This document shows positions 29,364 to 38,286 of a DNA stretch of 64,000 nt, in pieces. The notes under the pieces are model-generated. The model saw nothing but the letters and a program-made list of their open reading frames with translations, was not told the origin of the DNA and did no database searches. The position numbers were made by a program, and so were the translations under genes. Position 1 is the first letter of the stretch. Each line of letters begins with the position of its first letter. Origin of the DNA: Hymenobacter glacialis (GTDB lineage Bacteria > Bacteroidota > Bacteroidia > Cytophagales > Hymenobacteraceae); the NCBI RefSeq assembly GCF_001816165.1, contig NZ_MDZC01000047.1, forward strand, positions 1 through 64,000, read 5' to 3'.

Positions 29364-29373
29364 AAACGTGGCG

Positions 29374-29381
29374 CAAAAGTA
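29374..29381 (-). promoter_or_regulatory. -7 promoter box TACTTTTG for the GT9 gene
   Basis: It is an exact TAnnTTTG match on the minus strand, 10 nt before the ATG at 29363, implying a leader of only a few bases. No -33 TTG is visible at normal spacing. Confidence 0.5.
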
Positions 29382-29457
29382 CGCCCGCCGGGCGTGTGTG
29401 GTGTTTCACCTCCTGCGGTAGGAAACGGCCGGGGCCTCAGCGCCCCCGTCACACGAC

Positions 29458-29500
29458 AGCGCCAGCGCCGTATGCCTCATGGCACACAACGCTGGCGCTG
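29458..29500. terminator. Stem-loop downstream of the Lrp gene
   Basis: Perfect 11-bp arms CAGCGCCAGCG (29458-29468) and CGCTGGCGCTG (29490-29500) lie 22 bp after the Lrp stop. There is no T tract, so it may be a transcript-stabilising hairpin or a weak terminator. Confidence 0.5.
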
Positions 29501-29521
29501 CCAATATTCCGGTGCGTGAGC

Positions 29522-29986
29522 TTAGGTTAGCTGGGCGGGTCGGTTGACCACTTCCTCCAGCGAAATCAGGGTTTCGGTGCGCTCAATGCCTTCAATGGGC
29601 TGAATCCGGTCGTGCAGCACGTCGCGCAAGTGGTGGGTATCGCGGCAGACCAACCGGGCAAATACGCCATAGGCACCCGTAGTGAAATAAATGTTTACCA
29701 CCTCCGGAATGTCGCGCAGCTGCTGCACCACGCTGGTGTACACCGAGCTCTTGAGCAGGTAGATACCCAGAAACGCATTCACGCCGTAGCCCAGCTTTTG
29801 GTAGTCGATGCGCAGCGTGGCGCCCTGCACGATGCCCAGCTCCTCCAAACGGGCCATGCGCACGTGCACCGTGCCCCCCGATACGTTCACCTTACGGGCT
29901 ATTTCGGTGTATGGCATTTTAGCGTCCTGAATGAGTAGATTCAGGATATTGCGGTCAGTATCATCAAGTTCGTAATTACGTGCCAT
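29522..29986 (-). CDS. Lrp/AsnC family transcriptional regulator
   Basis: The product is 154 residues. The winged helix-turn-helix at about 8-60 contains DDTDRNILNLLIQDAKMPYT and EIARKVNVSGGTVHVRMARL. The RAM (AsnC ligand-binding) domain at about 68-145 contains NAFLGIYLLKSS and VVNIYFTTGAYGVFARLVC. It would be a DNA-binding dimer/octamer that senses an amino acid; the effector cannot be told from the sequence. An AT-rich 5' region with a TAAATTTG box lies upstream. It is monocistronic, and neighbouring genes give no clear regulon. Confidence 0.93.
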   Translation of the reverse strand: MARNYELDDTDRNILNLLIQDAKMPYTEIARKVNVSGGTVHVRMARLEELGIVQGATLRIDYQKLGYGVNAFLGIYLLKSSVYTSVVQQLRDIPEVVNIYFTTGAYGVFARLVCRDTHHLRDVLHDRIQPIEGIERTETLISLEEVVNRPAQLT

Positions 29987-30045
29987 TTTATGCAGAAAAG
30001 AATTAAAAGGAATTCAAAACTAACGAGGTTATATTAAATTTATTG

Positions 30046-30053
30046 CAAATTTA
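30046..30053 (-). promoter_or_regulatory. -7 promoter box TAAATTTG for the Lrp gene
   Basis: It is an exact TAnnTTTG match on the minus strand about 60 bp before the start codon, inside an AT-rich stretch. No TTG is seen at the -33 distance. Confidence 0.4.
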
Positions 30054-30299
30054 GGGTTAAGGAAGTGTGTAGTTTGCATTATCTACCCCACTCGCTTACA
30101 TTTGTCATAATCCAAAGCATAGAATCCCGGCATCAACGTAACACGGAAAAATAGCAGTAAACCGCTGATTCATTGGCTTTATACCACGCTATTTTTTCAA
30201 CAAAAGGCATATGCTTTTTGCTACGGTTAGGGTTCGATACGGAGGAGAAGAGGGGAAAACGGGGCGGCGCATCTGGGTGGGTGCGCTCCTCACATTAGG

Positions 30300-30331
30300 A
30301 AGAGGCGACCTCTGGGTGGGGGTCGCCTCTT
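30300..30331. terminator. Stem-loop downstream of dsbD
   Basis: Perfect arms AAGAGGCGACC (30300-30310) and GGTCGCCTCTT (30321-30331) with a 10-nt loop lie about 60 bp past the dsbD stop. The U tract on the minus strand is poor. Confidence 0.55.
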
Positions 30332-30392
30332 CGTGTTTAAACCAGTGGTGAAGCGGGTGCAAAACTACGGCCCGTCCCGGGCAACTGGCCGC

Positions 30393-32591
30393 TTAGCGCA
30401 CCGCTACCGGGGCGCGCTGGCCGCCAAATTGCTTAAGGCCAGCATCTAAGAACGCAGAAAATTGCGCCACATCAGGCTCGTAGGCAATGGGTGCTACCAC
30501 CGGTTTGCCGGTGGCGTCGTTGGGGTCGATGATGACGTAGTAGGGCTGGGCGTTGAAGCCGTAGCGGGTCACCTGCAGGTCGGCGTTTTGCTTGCCCAGG
30601 GTCTTTTTCAGCTGCTGGTCGCGGGGCGAGGTGTACCACTCGCTTTCGGGCAGTTCGGTTTTATCGTCCACGTACAGGGCCACCACCACGTAGTCGTTGC
30701 GCAGCCGCGCCAGCACTTGCGGGTCGCTCCATACGCTGGCTTCCATTTTGCGGCAGTTCACGCAGGCGTGGCCCGTGAAGTCGATGAAAACGGGCTTGTT
30801 CTGCTGGCGTGCCACGCGCTTGGCCTGCTCTAGGTCGAAGTAGCCGGTCAGGTTGTGGGGCAGCTCGAGGAAGTCGCCGAAGCGGGGTACTTCCTGGCCC
30901 GCGCTGCTGCCCGTGCTCATCACGGGGGCCGCGGTGTTGGCGGTGGCCAGCGAGAAATCGCGCTTGCTCTGGGGCGGCAGGTAGCCGGCCAGCAGCGGCA
31001 GCGGCGCCCCAAAGAGGCCCGGCACCAGGTACACGGTGAATGAGAAGGCCAGCACGGCCATCAGCAAGCGGCCCACGCTGAGGTGGTCGAGCGGCGAGTC
31101 GTGCGAGAGCCGGAACTTGCCCAGCAGGTAGAAGCCCAGCAGGGCCGAAAGCACAATCCAGAGCACGATGTACACGTCGCGGTCCAGCAGGTGCCAGTGG
31201 TAGGCCAGGTCGGCGGTGCTCAGGAACTTGAGGGCCAGCATGAGCTCCACAAAGCCCAGCACCACCTTCACGGTATTGAGCCAGCCGCCGGAGCGGGGCA
31301 GGCTCTTGAGCCACGAAGGGAAGATGGCGAACAGCGTGAACGGCAGCGCAAACGCCAGTGAGAAGCCCAGCATGCCCACAATGGGCTGAATCCGCTCGCC
31401 GCGCGCGGCCAGGCTCAGAATGCTGCCCACGATGGGCGCAGTGCACGAAAACGACACCACCACCAGCGTGAGGGCCATGAAAAAGATGCCGCCCCAGCCG
31501 CCTTTATCGGCCTGGGTGTCCACGGTATTCACAATGCTGTGCGGCAGCGTGATTTCAAACAAGCCCAGAAACGACAGGCCGAACACCACGAACACCACGA
31601 AGAAAATGACGTTGGGCAGCCAGTGCGTGGCAATCAGGTTGGGGCCGTCTTCGCCGAGCAGCGCCGACACCAGTACGCCCACCAGCACGTAAATGCCGAT
31701 GATGCTGGCCCCGTACACCAGCGCCTTGAAAATGCCCCGCTGCCGGCTGTCGTTGCCGCTCGTGAAGAGCGAAACCGTCATGGGCACCATGGGGAACACG
31801 CAGGGCGTGATGAGCGCGGCCAGGCCGAAGGTGAACGCCAGAAAGGCGAAGCCCCACAGCCCGCCGGCCTTGCTCACGGGGTCTTCGGCGGCGGCGACCA
31901 CGGCGGCGGGAGCCACGGTAGCGGCCTCTGGGTTCTGCATGGTGGCGGGCGCCGCAGTGCCGGGAAGTGCCGAAGCGGCGGCTACAGTGGCCGGCTGGGA
32001 AACCGTATCGGTTGGGACGGGTGCCAAGGCTGTGGCCGTCGGGGCCGTAGCGGCGGGGCTGGTAGCAGCAGTGGCTGCCGGCCCGGCAGCAGTGGCAGCT
32101 GCGGCGGCACCGGTTACCGTGATGGGGCCGAAGGTGAGGGCGTCGCTGCCGGGCACGCACTTCCCGTCCACGTTGGTGCAGCTTTGGTAGTCGGCGGTGG
32201 CGGTGATGGTGAGGGGGCCAGGCTTGAGCACCCGAATGCGCTGGCGCAGCTGGCCGGTTTTTTCCCAGAAGGCGACTTCGCCCTTAAAAACTTCGTCCTG
32301 CTCGTGGTGCGATTTTATGGATTGCAGCTTGCCCACCACCGCGTAGGCAGGGCTGGGCTTGAGGGCCAGCGTAAATACCACCGGGCCCACTTCGTCGCTA
32401 AAATCAGAAGCGTACAGGTGCCACGTGTTGTCGATGCGGGCGTTTATTATCAGCTCCACCTCCTCGCCTACCTTGGCGGTGGACTTGCTGAGGGCGGTGC
32501 TCAAATGGGTGGGCGTGAGAATCTGGGCCGTGGCCGGGGCGAGGGCCCATAACCACAGCAGCAACAACTTACCTATCAAAATTTTCTTCAT
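30393..32591 (-). CDS. dsbD: Thiol:disulfide interchange protein DsbD
   Basis: DsbD moves electrons from cytoplasmic thioredoxin across the inner membrane to periplasmic reductases. The product is 732 residues. Order: signal peptide, N-terminal DsbD-alpha-like domain (about 25-155; ADYQSCTNVDGKCVPGSDAL has its two cysteines), an Ala/Thr/Pro-rich linker (about 160-235), an eight-helix CcdA/DsbD-beta domain with FITPCVFPMVP-type (here LITPCVFPMVPMTV) and SFSCTAPIVGS cysteines, and a C-terminal thioredoxin domain with FTGHACVNCRKME (CVNC). All redox cysteine pairs are present. It is monocistronic; the nearby 32625-32645 CCTTTTC/GAAAAGG hairpin lies in its leader. Confidence 0.92.
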   Translation of the reverse strand: MKKILIGKLLLLWLWALAPATAQILTPTHLSTALSKSTAKVGEEVELIINARIDNTWHLYASDFSDEVGPVVFTLALKPSPAYAVVGKLQSIKSHHEQDEVFKGEVAFWEKTGQLRQRIRVLKPGPLTITATADYQSCTNVDGKCVPGSDALTFGPITVTGAAAAATAAGPAATAATSPAATAPTATALAPVPTDTVSQPATVAAASALPGTAAPATMQNPEAATVAPAAVVAAAEDPVSKAGGLWGFAFLAFTFGLAALITPCVFPMVPMTVSLFTSGNDSRQRGIFKALVYGASIIGIYVLVGVLVSALLGEDGPNLIATHWLPNVIFFVVFVVFGLSFLGLFEITLPHSIVNTVDTQADKGGWGGIFFMALTLVVVSFSCTAPIVGSILSLAARGERIQPIVGMLGFSLAFALPFTLFAIFPSWLKSLPRSGGWLNTVKVVLGFVELMLALKFLSTADLAYHWHLLDRDVYIVLWIVLSALLGFYLLGKFRLSHDSPLDHLSVGRLLMAVLAFSFTVYLVPGLFGAPLPLLAGYLPPQSKRDFSLATANTAAPVMSTGSSAGQEVPRFGDFLELPHNLTGYFDLEQAKRVARQQNKPVFIDFTGHACVNCRKMEASVWSDPQVLARLRNDYVVVALYVDDKTELPESEWYTSPRDQQLKKTLGKQNADLQVTRYGFNAQPYYVIIDPNDATGKPVVAPIAYEPDVAQFSAFLDAGLKQFGGQRAPVAVR

Positions 32592-32797
32592 AACTACAAA
32601 CCAGAAGCCCGGTGTTTGGTGTTACCTTTTCTCCTTGCGAAAAGGCGTTGACGACGGAATCCGTTCCCCCCATCTGGGAGGCTAGACGGCCCGGCGTGTG
32701 GTTTCTTACACCTGCATTCTACTACAAAATAAGGCTGTCCGTACCACAAACTGGCGGCCGGAAAGTTCAGCGGCCCAACCAGCCGCCCTAAACTCCG

Positions 32798-32805
32798 TAC
32801 TTTTG
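32798..32805 (+). promoter_or_regulatory. -7 promoter box TACTTTTG for the CNNM/CorC gene
   Basis: It is an exact TAnnTTTG match 45 bp before the ATG at 32851. A -33 TTG is not seen at the right spacing. Confidence 0.5.
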
Positions 32806-32850
32806 ACAAACTAAGGCCCCCAGACCGTCCGTGTCGCGGGGACCATTCAC

Positions 32851-34185
32851 ATGGGTTTAAAAATATTATTTACCGTTTTACTTGTTTTAGTAAACGGATT
32901 TTTTGTGGCCGCCGAGTTCGCACTCGTCAAAGTGCGCCTGTCGCAAATCGAGCTCAAAGCCAAAGAGGGCAACCGCCTGGCCAAGCTCACGCTCACCATC
33001 CTACAGGATTTGGAGGCCTACCTCTCGGCCTGCCAGCTGGGCATTACGCTGGCCTCGCTGGCCCTGGGCTGGATAGGCGAAAGCGTGGTGGCGTCCATCA
33101 TTCTGGGAGCCGTGCACGCCCTCAACCTGGACATGACCGACGTGCTGGCCCACCAGATTGCGCTGCCCGTGTCGTTTGCCACCATCACGGTGCTGCACAT
33201 CGTCATCGGCGAGCAGGCACCCAAAATGCTGGCCATTCAGCGGCCCGAAGCCCTGAGCATTGCCGTGGCCCTGCCGCTGCGGATATTCTACGTGGTGAGC
33301 TTTCCCTTCATCTGGATTCTCAACAAGATGTCGGGCCTCACGCTGCGCCTGTTTGGCGTGGCCTCCACCCACGGCAGCGACGCCCACACCTCCGACGAGC
33401 TGCGCATGCTGCTGGACCAGAGCAAGGAAAGCGGCGAAATCCAGGACTCCGAGCACGAGCTGATTGAGAACGTGTTCCAGTTCAACGACCGGATGGTGAA
33501 GCAGATTATGGTGCCCCGCACCAAGCTCTCGGCCCTGGACGTGAACGCGCCCGCCGAGCACCTGCTCGACGTGGTGTTCAGCGAGGGCTACTCGCGCCTG
33601 CCGGTGTTCGAGGGCAACATCGACAACATCGTGGGCGTGCTCAACGTGAAGGACCTGCTGCCCATCATCCGGCGCGGCGAGGCCGTGGAGTTGGCCCGCA
33701 TCATGCGGCCGCCCTTCTTCGTGCCCGAAACCAAGAAAATCAACCGCCTGCTGCGGCAGTTCCAGCGCAAGCACATTGTGATGGCCATCGTGAGCGACGA
33801 GTTCGGCGGCGTGTCGGGCATCGTCACCATCGAGGACATCATGGAGGAGCTGGTGGGTGAAATCCAGGACGAGTACGACAACGAGGTGCCCGTGGTGGAG
33901 AAGGTATCCGAGGACGAGTACCGCGTGAACCCCGCCACGCCCATTTCCGACGCCAACGAGTACCTCCCCTTCCCCCTGCCCGAGGGCGAAGACTACGAAA
34001 CCGTGGGCGGCCTGCTCAACGTCATCTACGGCAGCATCCCGGAAGTGGGCGACGTGGCCGTGCTCGACCCCTACGAGTTCCGCGTCCTGCAACGCTCGCG
34101 CCGCGCTGTGGAGCTGGTGCAGCTGCGCGTGACCACCGTGGCCGAGCGCGCCGAACCCCGCGGGGACCTGGGCCACGAGATGTAG
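32851..34185 (+). CDS. CNNM/CorC (hemolysin C) family transporter-like protein
   Basis: The product is 444 residues. The N-terminal DUF21 (CNNM) domain has four hydrophobic helices (VLLVLVNGFFVAAEFALVKV, ACQLGITLASLALGW, ALPVSFATITVLHIVIGEQA, LRIFYVVSFPFIWILNKM). A CBS pair follows (about 205-335; IMVPRTKLSALDV, IVTIEDIMEELVGEI), then a CorC_HlyC domain to the end (VNPATPISDANEYL, YETVGGLLNVIYG). This family exports or senses Mg2+/Co2+ at the inner membrane; the hemolysin label is historical. Its stop codon directly abuts the stop of the convergent TM2 gene, with no spacer. Confidence 0.93.
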   Translation: MGLKILFTVLLVLVNGFFVAAEFALVKVRLSQIELKAKEGNRLAKLTLTILQDLEAYLSACQLGITLASLALGWIGESVVASIILGAVHALNLDMTDVLAHQIALPVSFATITVLHIVIGEQAPKMLAIQRPEALSIAVALPLRIFYVVSFPFIWILNKMSGLTLRLFGVASTHGSDAHTSDELRMLLDQSKESGEIQDSEHELIENVFQFNDRMVKQIMVPRTKLSALDVNAPAEHLLDVVFSEGYSRLPVFEGNIDNIVGVLNVKDLLPIIRRGEAVELARIMRPPFFVPETKKINRLLRQFQRKHIVMAIVSDEFGGVSGIVTIEDIMEELVGEIQDEYDNEVPVVEKVSEDEYRVNPATPISDANEYLPFPLPEGEDYETVGGLLNVIYGSIPEVGDVAVLDPYEFRVLQRSRRAVELVQLRVTTVAERAEPRGDLGHEM

Positions 34186-34938
34186 TTACCGCTGCTCCGG
34201 CACGGGCACTTCTGTGCGGGGTTTGGTTTTAAAAAAGCCGGGATTGTACTCCCCGTTCTTGGGCTTCAAACTGCCGTTAATAATTTGGACAACGTCAGAA
34301 ATTTGCAAACCATAAAGCACTGTAGCCATTAAAAACCCAAGTAACACGATGGCTGTAAAGCCGTTGCTGCCAAAGGCGATGCCTACTGCACCCAGATAAA
34401 GCAGAAAAATTGCCACCATGATGCCCAGCAAGTAGGCAACACCGTGTCCGGTATACCCCAAGTAAAAGCGGTGCAGCCCCAGAATACTGAAGAAAAAGGG
34501 CACGATGGCCAGCAGCAGCGCAATGCCGCGGGAGCGGTAGCGCTCCGGCGGGTTTGGTTCGTCATGGCGGGCAGCATGGGGCAGCCGGGCTTTCACTCGC
34601 TGATGGGCTACGGTCCGCAACGATTCCGACACCCGACCGGCAGGCCCTGCTGCTCCAATAGTCACCCTCTTCACGGCCGCAAACGGCATCTTGCTCCTGT
34701 TCTTTTTACGGGTGATGGATGAACCGCTAGTTCTCCCGTGCCGCGAAGATGCCCAGGCCGCGGGAGCAGTTGCGTGAAACGGGGCAGATGAGGGCACCAC
34801 CGTAGCAGACGAAGGAACTGCCGTAGCTTGGTGGAGCGAGGCATCCCCAACGGCTTGAAACTGGTAGCTGGCGCGGTGGCAGCCGCTCAGCAGCGTGAGG
34901 AGAAGAAGTACGCATGTTGCTGGGTAGAAGCTGGGCAT
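34186..34938 (-). CDS. TM2-domain lipoprotein
   Basis: I use the ATG at 34938 (MPSFYPATCVLLLLTLLSGC), which gives 250 residues and a lipobox cysteine at residue 20; a GTG three codons upstream is the alternative. A long Ser/Ala/Pro-rich, basic spacer (about 25-130) precedes a TM2 domain: IALLLAIVPFFFSILGLHRF, YLGYTGHGVAYLLGIMVAI, then a third hydrophobic helix. The GLHRFYLG turn is the family signature. A lipoprotein signal fused to TM2 is common in Bacteroidota. Function unknown. It sits 17 bp after the DUF6252 lipoprotein gene, so the two are probably cotranscribed. Confidence 0.85.
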   Translation of the reverse strand: MPSFYPATCVLLLLTLLSGCHRASYQFQAVGDASLHQATAVPSSATVVPSSAPFHATAPAAWASSRHGRTSGSSITRKKNRSKMPFAAVKRVTIGAAGPAGRVSESLRTVAHQRVKARLPHAARHDEPNPPERYRSRGIALLLAIVPFFFSILGLHRFYLGYTGHGVAYLLGIMVAIFLLYLGAVGIAFGSNGFTAIVLLGFLMATVLYGLQISDVVQIINGSLKPKNGEYNPGFFKTKPRTEVPVPEQR

Positions 34939-34955
34939 GGATTCCACAGTAAAAG

Positions 34956-35498
34956 TTAGAGGCGCTTGTCGAAGCGGCCGTTGGTGACGCGCACCGTGTC
35001 GCAGCCGGGCTTGGCCAGGGTGAACTCGAATGTGCCGGAGATGATGCCAGCTTGCAAATCCAGGCGTGTGATGGTTAAGCTGCCCCGACGGTAATATGTA
35101 CCACCAAAAAATTCACAACCGGTACGTCGGTCCTTGAAAAGTGCTTCTTGGCGGCCATCTTTCGCCAACGGATAATTTCCGGTTGTGCGTAAACTGTCAG
35201 AATAGATAGCAATTATCTGTTTTGATAACTCATTACCTGCATAGCGATAAGTTGATATATTAAATGTTCCGTTTCGGTAGGCGCGGTCGTAGTATACGCT
35301 GTAATTAGAACCGCCATCAGAGCCTTGTGGGGTCCAAGCCTGCCCGTTGACGAGGCAACCGAAGGTGTTGGCCCCAGTCTGGGTAGCGGGCGGCAGTTGG
35401 TCTACCGGGTCGGGGTCGTCCTTTTTGCACTGGCTCAGGCCCAATAACACGGCCAGCAACAGAGCAGGATATCCAGCTGGTTTTTGGGGGAAATCCAT
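34956..35498 (-). CDS. DUF6252-type lipoprotein
   Basis: I start at the ATG at 35498 (MDFPQKPAGYPALLLAVLLG), which gives 180 residues and a lipobox ending LGLSQC, with KKDDPDPVDQ after the cysteine. The mature domain begins TGANTFGCLVNGQAWTPQGS, the hallmark of the DUF6252 lipoproteins of Bacteroidota, and is beta-rich (FNISTYRYAG, GTFEFTLAKPGCDTVRVTNG). Three more cysteines could form disulfides. Function unknown. The base composition is lower in GC than its neighbours, which hints at weak expression or acquisition. It lies upstream of and close to the TM2 lipoprotein gene. Confidence 0.8.
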   Translation of the reverse strand: MDFPQKPAGYPALLLAVLLGLSQCKKDDPDPVDQLPPATQTGANTFGCLVNGQAWTPQGSDGGSNYSVYYDRAYRNGTFNISTYRYAGNELSKQIIAIYSDSLRTTGNYPLAKDGRQEALFKDRRTGCEFFGGTYYRRGSLTITRLDLQAGIISGTFEFTLAKPGCDTVRVTNGRFDKRL

Positions 35499-35765
35499 GA
35501 GGTAGCGCGTAGCCGGATGATGCGTTGAGTTGCTGCATAAGCGCAGCCACTGTGAAGCCACAGAGGCCCACAGTATCAATCGCACCGAATGTACGGGCTA
35601 AGACGTCCCTGCAAAACTAAAAATGTGGACAAAATGGACTTCCTATTTGCCCCTTTCAGAGACAAACAATCTCACTGAGCCCCATGGCACGAGAAAATCC
35701 GGATTTTTTAGGGACTTTTCAGCAGCGGCCGGGGCTGCGAGTCACAGCATCATTTAGCGTGCTCG

Positions 35766-36278
35766 CTACCGAAACCAGCCGGCGTACATCTGGTAATTGG
35801 CGGCGGTGCGCTGCAATCCTTCGCGCTGCGCCTCCGTCACGGGCTTGATTTTGCGGGCGGGCACGCCGGCGTATAAAAAGCCCGGCTCGCACACAAAATT
35901 CTCCAGCACCACAGCCCCGGCCGCGATGATGCAGCCCGTGCCCACCACGGCGTGGTCCATCACAATGGCGCCCATGCCGATGAGCACATCGTCTTCCACG
36001 GTGCAGCCGTGCACCAGCGCCCGGTGCCCGATGCTCACGCGGCTGCCGATGGTGAGCGGCGCTTGCTGGTAGGTGCAGTGCAGCACCGCGCCGTCCTGCA
36101 CGTTGGTTTCGTCGCCGATGCGGATGCGGTGCACGTCGCCGCGAATGACGGCCGTGAACCAGACCGTGCATTTCGAGCCGAGGACCACATCTCCCACAAT
36201 GGTGGCGTTATCAGCAATGAAGCAGTCGGCCGGAATGGTGGGCGAGATGCCGTGAACGGGGAGGATGAGGGCTGGCAT
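35766..36278 (-). CDS. Gamma-class carbonic anhydrase family protein
   Basis: The product is 170 residues, one left-handed beta-helix of hexapeptide repeats (NATIVGDVVLGSKCTVWFTA, IRIGDETNVQDGAVLHCTY, LTIGSRVSIGHRALVHGCTV). The three zinc-ligand histidines are in AVLHCTY and GHRALVHGC, as in Cam and YrdA. Arg in AVIRGDVHRI matches the conserved trimer-interface Arg. The short form without the acidic loop is like YrdA/PaaY, which are weak or metal-dependent hydratases, so the activity is uncertain. It is cytoplasmic and trimeric by analogy. Confidence 0.92.
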   Translation of the reverse strand: MPALILPVHGISPTIPADCFIADNATIVGDVVLGSKCTVWFTAVIRGDVHRIRIGDETNVQDGAVLHCTYQQAPLTIGSRVSIGHRALVHGCTVEDDVLIGMGAIVMDHAVVGTGCIIAAGAVVLENFVCEPGFLYAGVPARKIKPVTEAQREGLQRTAANYQMYAGWFR

Positions 36279-36324
36279 TGGTGCTAGAGGATGATGTAAG
36301 CAAATAGTAAAAACGGCTCAAACG

Positions 36325-36420
36325 CCATCTGTCATGCTGAGCAGAGCGAAGCATCCTATCACGCATCACCGATTTGTTCAGCGGTGAGAGGATACTTCGC
36401 TCCGCTCAGCATGACAGACG
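36325..36420. repeat. Palindromic dispersed repeat (CATGCTGAGC family), complete copy
   Basis: The arms 36325-36363 and 36383-36420 are inverted copies with GTCATGCTGAGCAGAGCGAAG and its near complement; the ends read TCTGTCATG and CATGACAGA. The right end is 2 bp from the radical SAM stop codon. It is the same family as 13522-13621. Confidence 0.78.
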
Positions 36421-36422
36421 AT

Positions 36423-37406
36423 TTACGCCCGCAGCAGTCTTTTCCAGGTGCCTTTTTCCCAGTTGTACTTCAGCGTGCTGGGCAGGGCCTGCCAGAAATA
36501 CTTGCTGGTTTCCACCGCGAAGCTGGGCTGCATGTAGCAGTTAATGGTGCAGCCTTCGCAGGCGGGCAGGCGGCCTTCCAGCGCGGCCAGGCGTTGGGTT
36601 TCGGGCGCGTTGTAGAGGTCAAACAACTTGCCCTCGATGGGGAATTTCTGTTCGCCGAGGTGGTAGCAGGGCAGCACCAGCTCGTTGCTGGGCGAGATGA
36701 CCAGCGTGGTGCTGGCCGCCCGGCACACGGGCGCGGCCACGTGGTTGCCGCCGTCGCGCCGCAGCTCAATAAAGGCCTCGTTGAGGTACACGCCCTTGCG
36801 CTTGCCGAAAGCGGAGAGGTAGTCCAGCTCCTCGGGCGTGAGCTGCTCGCCGGTTTCCACGTCGCCGTACTCAAAGGCGGGATTCAGGATGAGGACCAGG
36901 TTGTTGGGTTGGGTGATGTCACGGTACACGGCCTCCAGGTCCGCCAGGTTTTTGCGGAACACGGTGAAGAGAATGTCCGGCCGCTCGCCCAGCTCCTTGG
37001 CCACACGAATGCTTTCGAGCACGAAATCGTAGCAGGCCACGCCCCGGCCCAGGTCGTGGGTGTCGCGGTCGGCCGAGTCCAGCGAGAAGTGCAGCATGTC
37101 GACCAGCCCGCGCAGCTTCTCCGCGTTTTTGGGGTACAACAGGCCGTTGGTCGTGACGGTGGTAATAAAGCCCATTTCGCGGGCCAGTGCCAGAAACTCC
37201 GGCAGCTGCCGGTGCAGCAGTGGCTCGCCACCCGTAAAGTCCAGCACCGACACCCCCAGGCGCTTGAGGTCGCGCAGGTTCCGCTCCACGTCTTCCAGCG
37301 TGATGTAGGGCGAGGGCTTCTCCCAGATATCACAAAACGCGCACTTAGCATTGCACCGGTACGTGACGTAGTAATTGCACAGAACGGGATGCTTAACGAG
37401 ACGCAT
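36423..37406 (-). CDS. Radical SAM protein
   Basis: The product is 327 residues. The 4Fe-4S motif is C18-N-A-K-C22-A-F-C25 (CxxxCxxC), and the SAM-binding GGEPLL motif is in VLDFTGGEPLLHRQ. Further strands include ITTVTTNGLL and LHFSLDSADRDTHD. After the TIM barrel there are more cysteines (CRAAST, LPCYHLGE, CEGCTINCYM) that could hold an auxiliary cluster, in the style of SPASM or twitch domains. It resembles the HpnH/MoaA-like group, but I cannot assign a substrate. A -7-like box TACCTTTA lies 4 nt before the ATG. PhoD and endonuclease III genes lie upstream on the same strand. Confidence 0.88.
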   Translation of the reverse strand: MRLVKHPVLCNYYVTYRCNAKCAFCDIWEKPSPYITLEDVERNLRDLKRLGVSVLDFTGGEPLLHRQLPEFLALAREMGFITTVTTNGLLYPKNAEKLRGLVDMLHFSLDSADRDTHDLGRGVACYDFVLESIRVAKELGERPDILFTVFRKNLADLEAVYRDITQPNNLVLILNPAFEYGDVETGEQLTPEELDYLSAFGKRKGVYLNEAFIELRRDGGNHVAAPVCRAASTTLVISPSNELVLPCYHLGEQKFPIEGKLFDLYNAPETQRLAALEGRLPACEGCTINCYMQPSFAVETSKYFWQALPSTLKYNWEKGTWKRLLRA

Positions 37407-37478
37407 GGCGTAAAGGTACAGTCCCTGGCACGTCTTCCTGAAAACAACCAGAACGTCATGCTCATCTGGATGTTAAAC

Positions 37479-38252
<774 letters not shown>

Positions 38253-38286
38253 GGCCGGTTGTACCGGCCGGCGGGCCGTTAGGTTG

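Larger units (their letters stand above)
29987..30392. other. 406-bp intergenic region upstream of the Lrp gene
   Basis: The first ~200 bp are AT-rich compared with the window and include a -7 match for the Lrp gene at 30046-30053. The part near 30300 holds a stem-loop. I see no gene or known RNA family in it. Confidence 0.5.
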
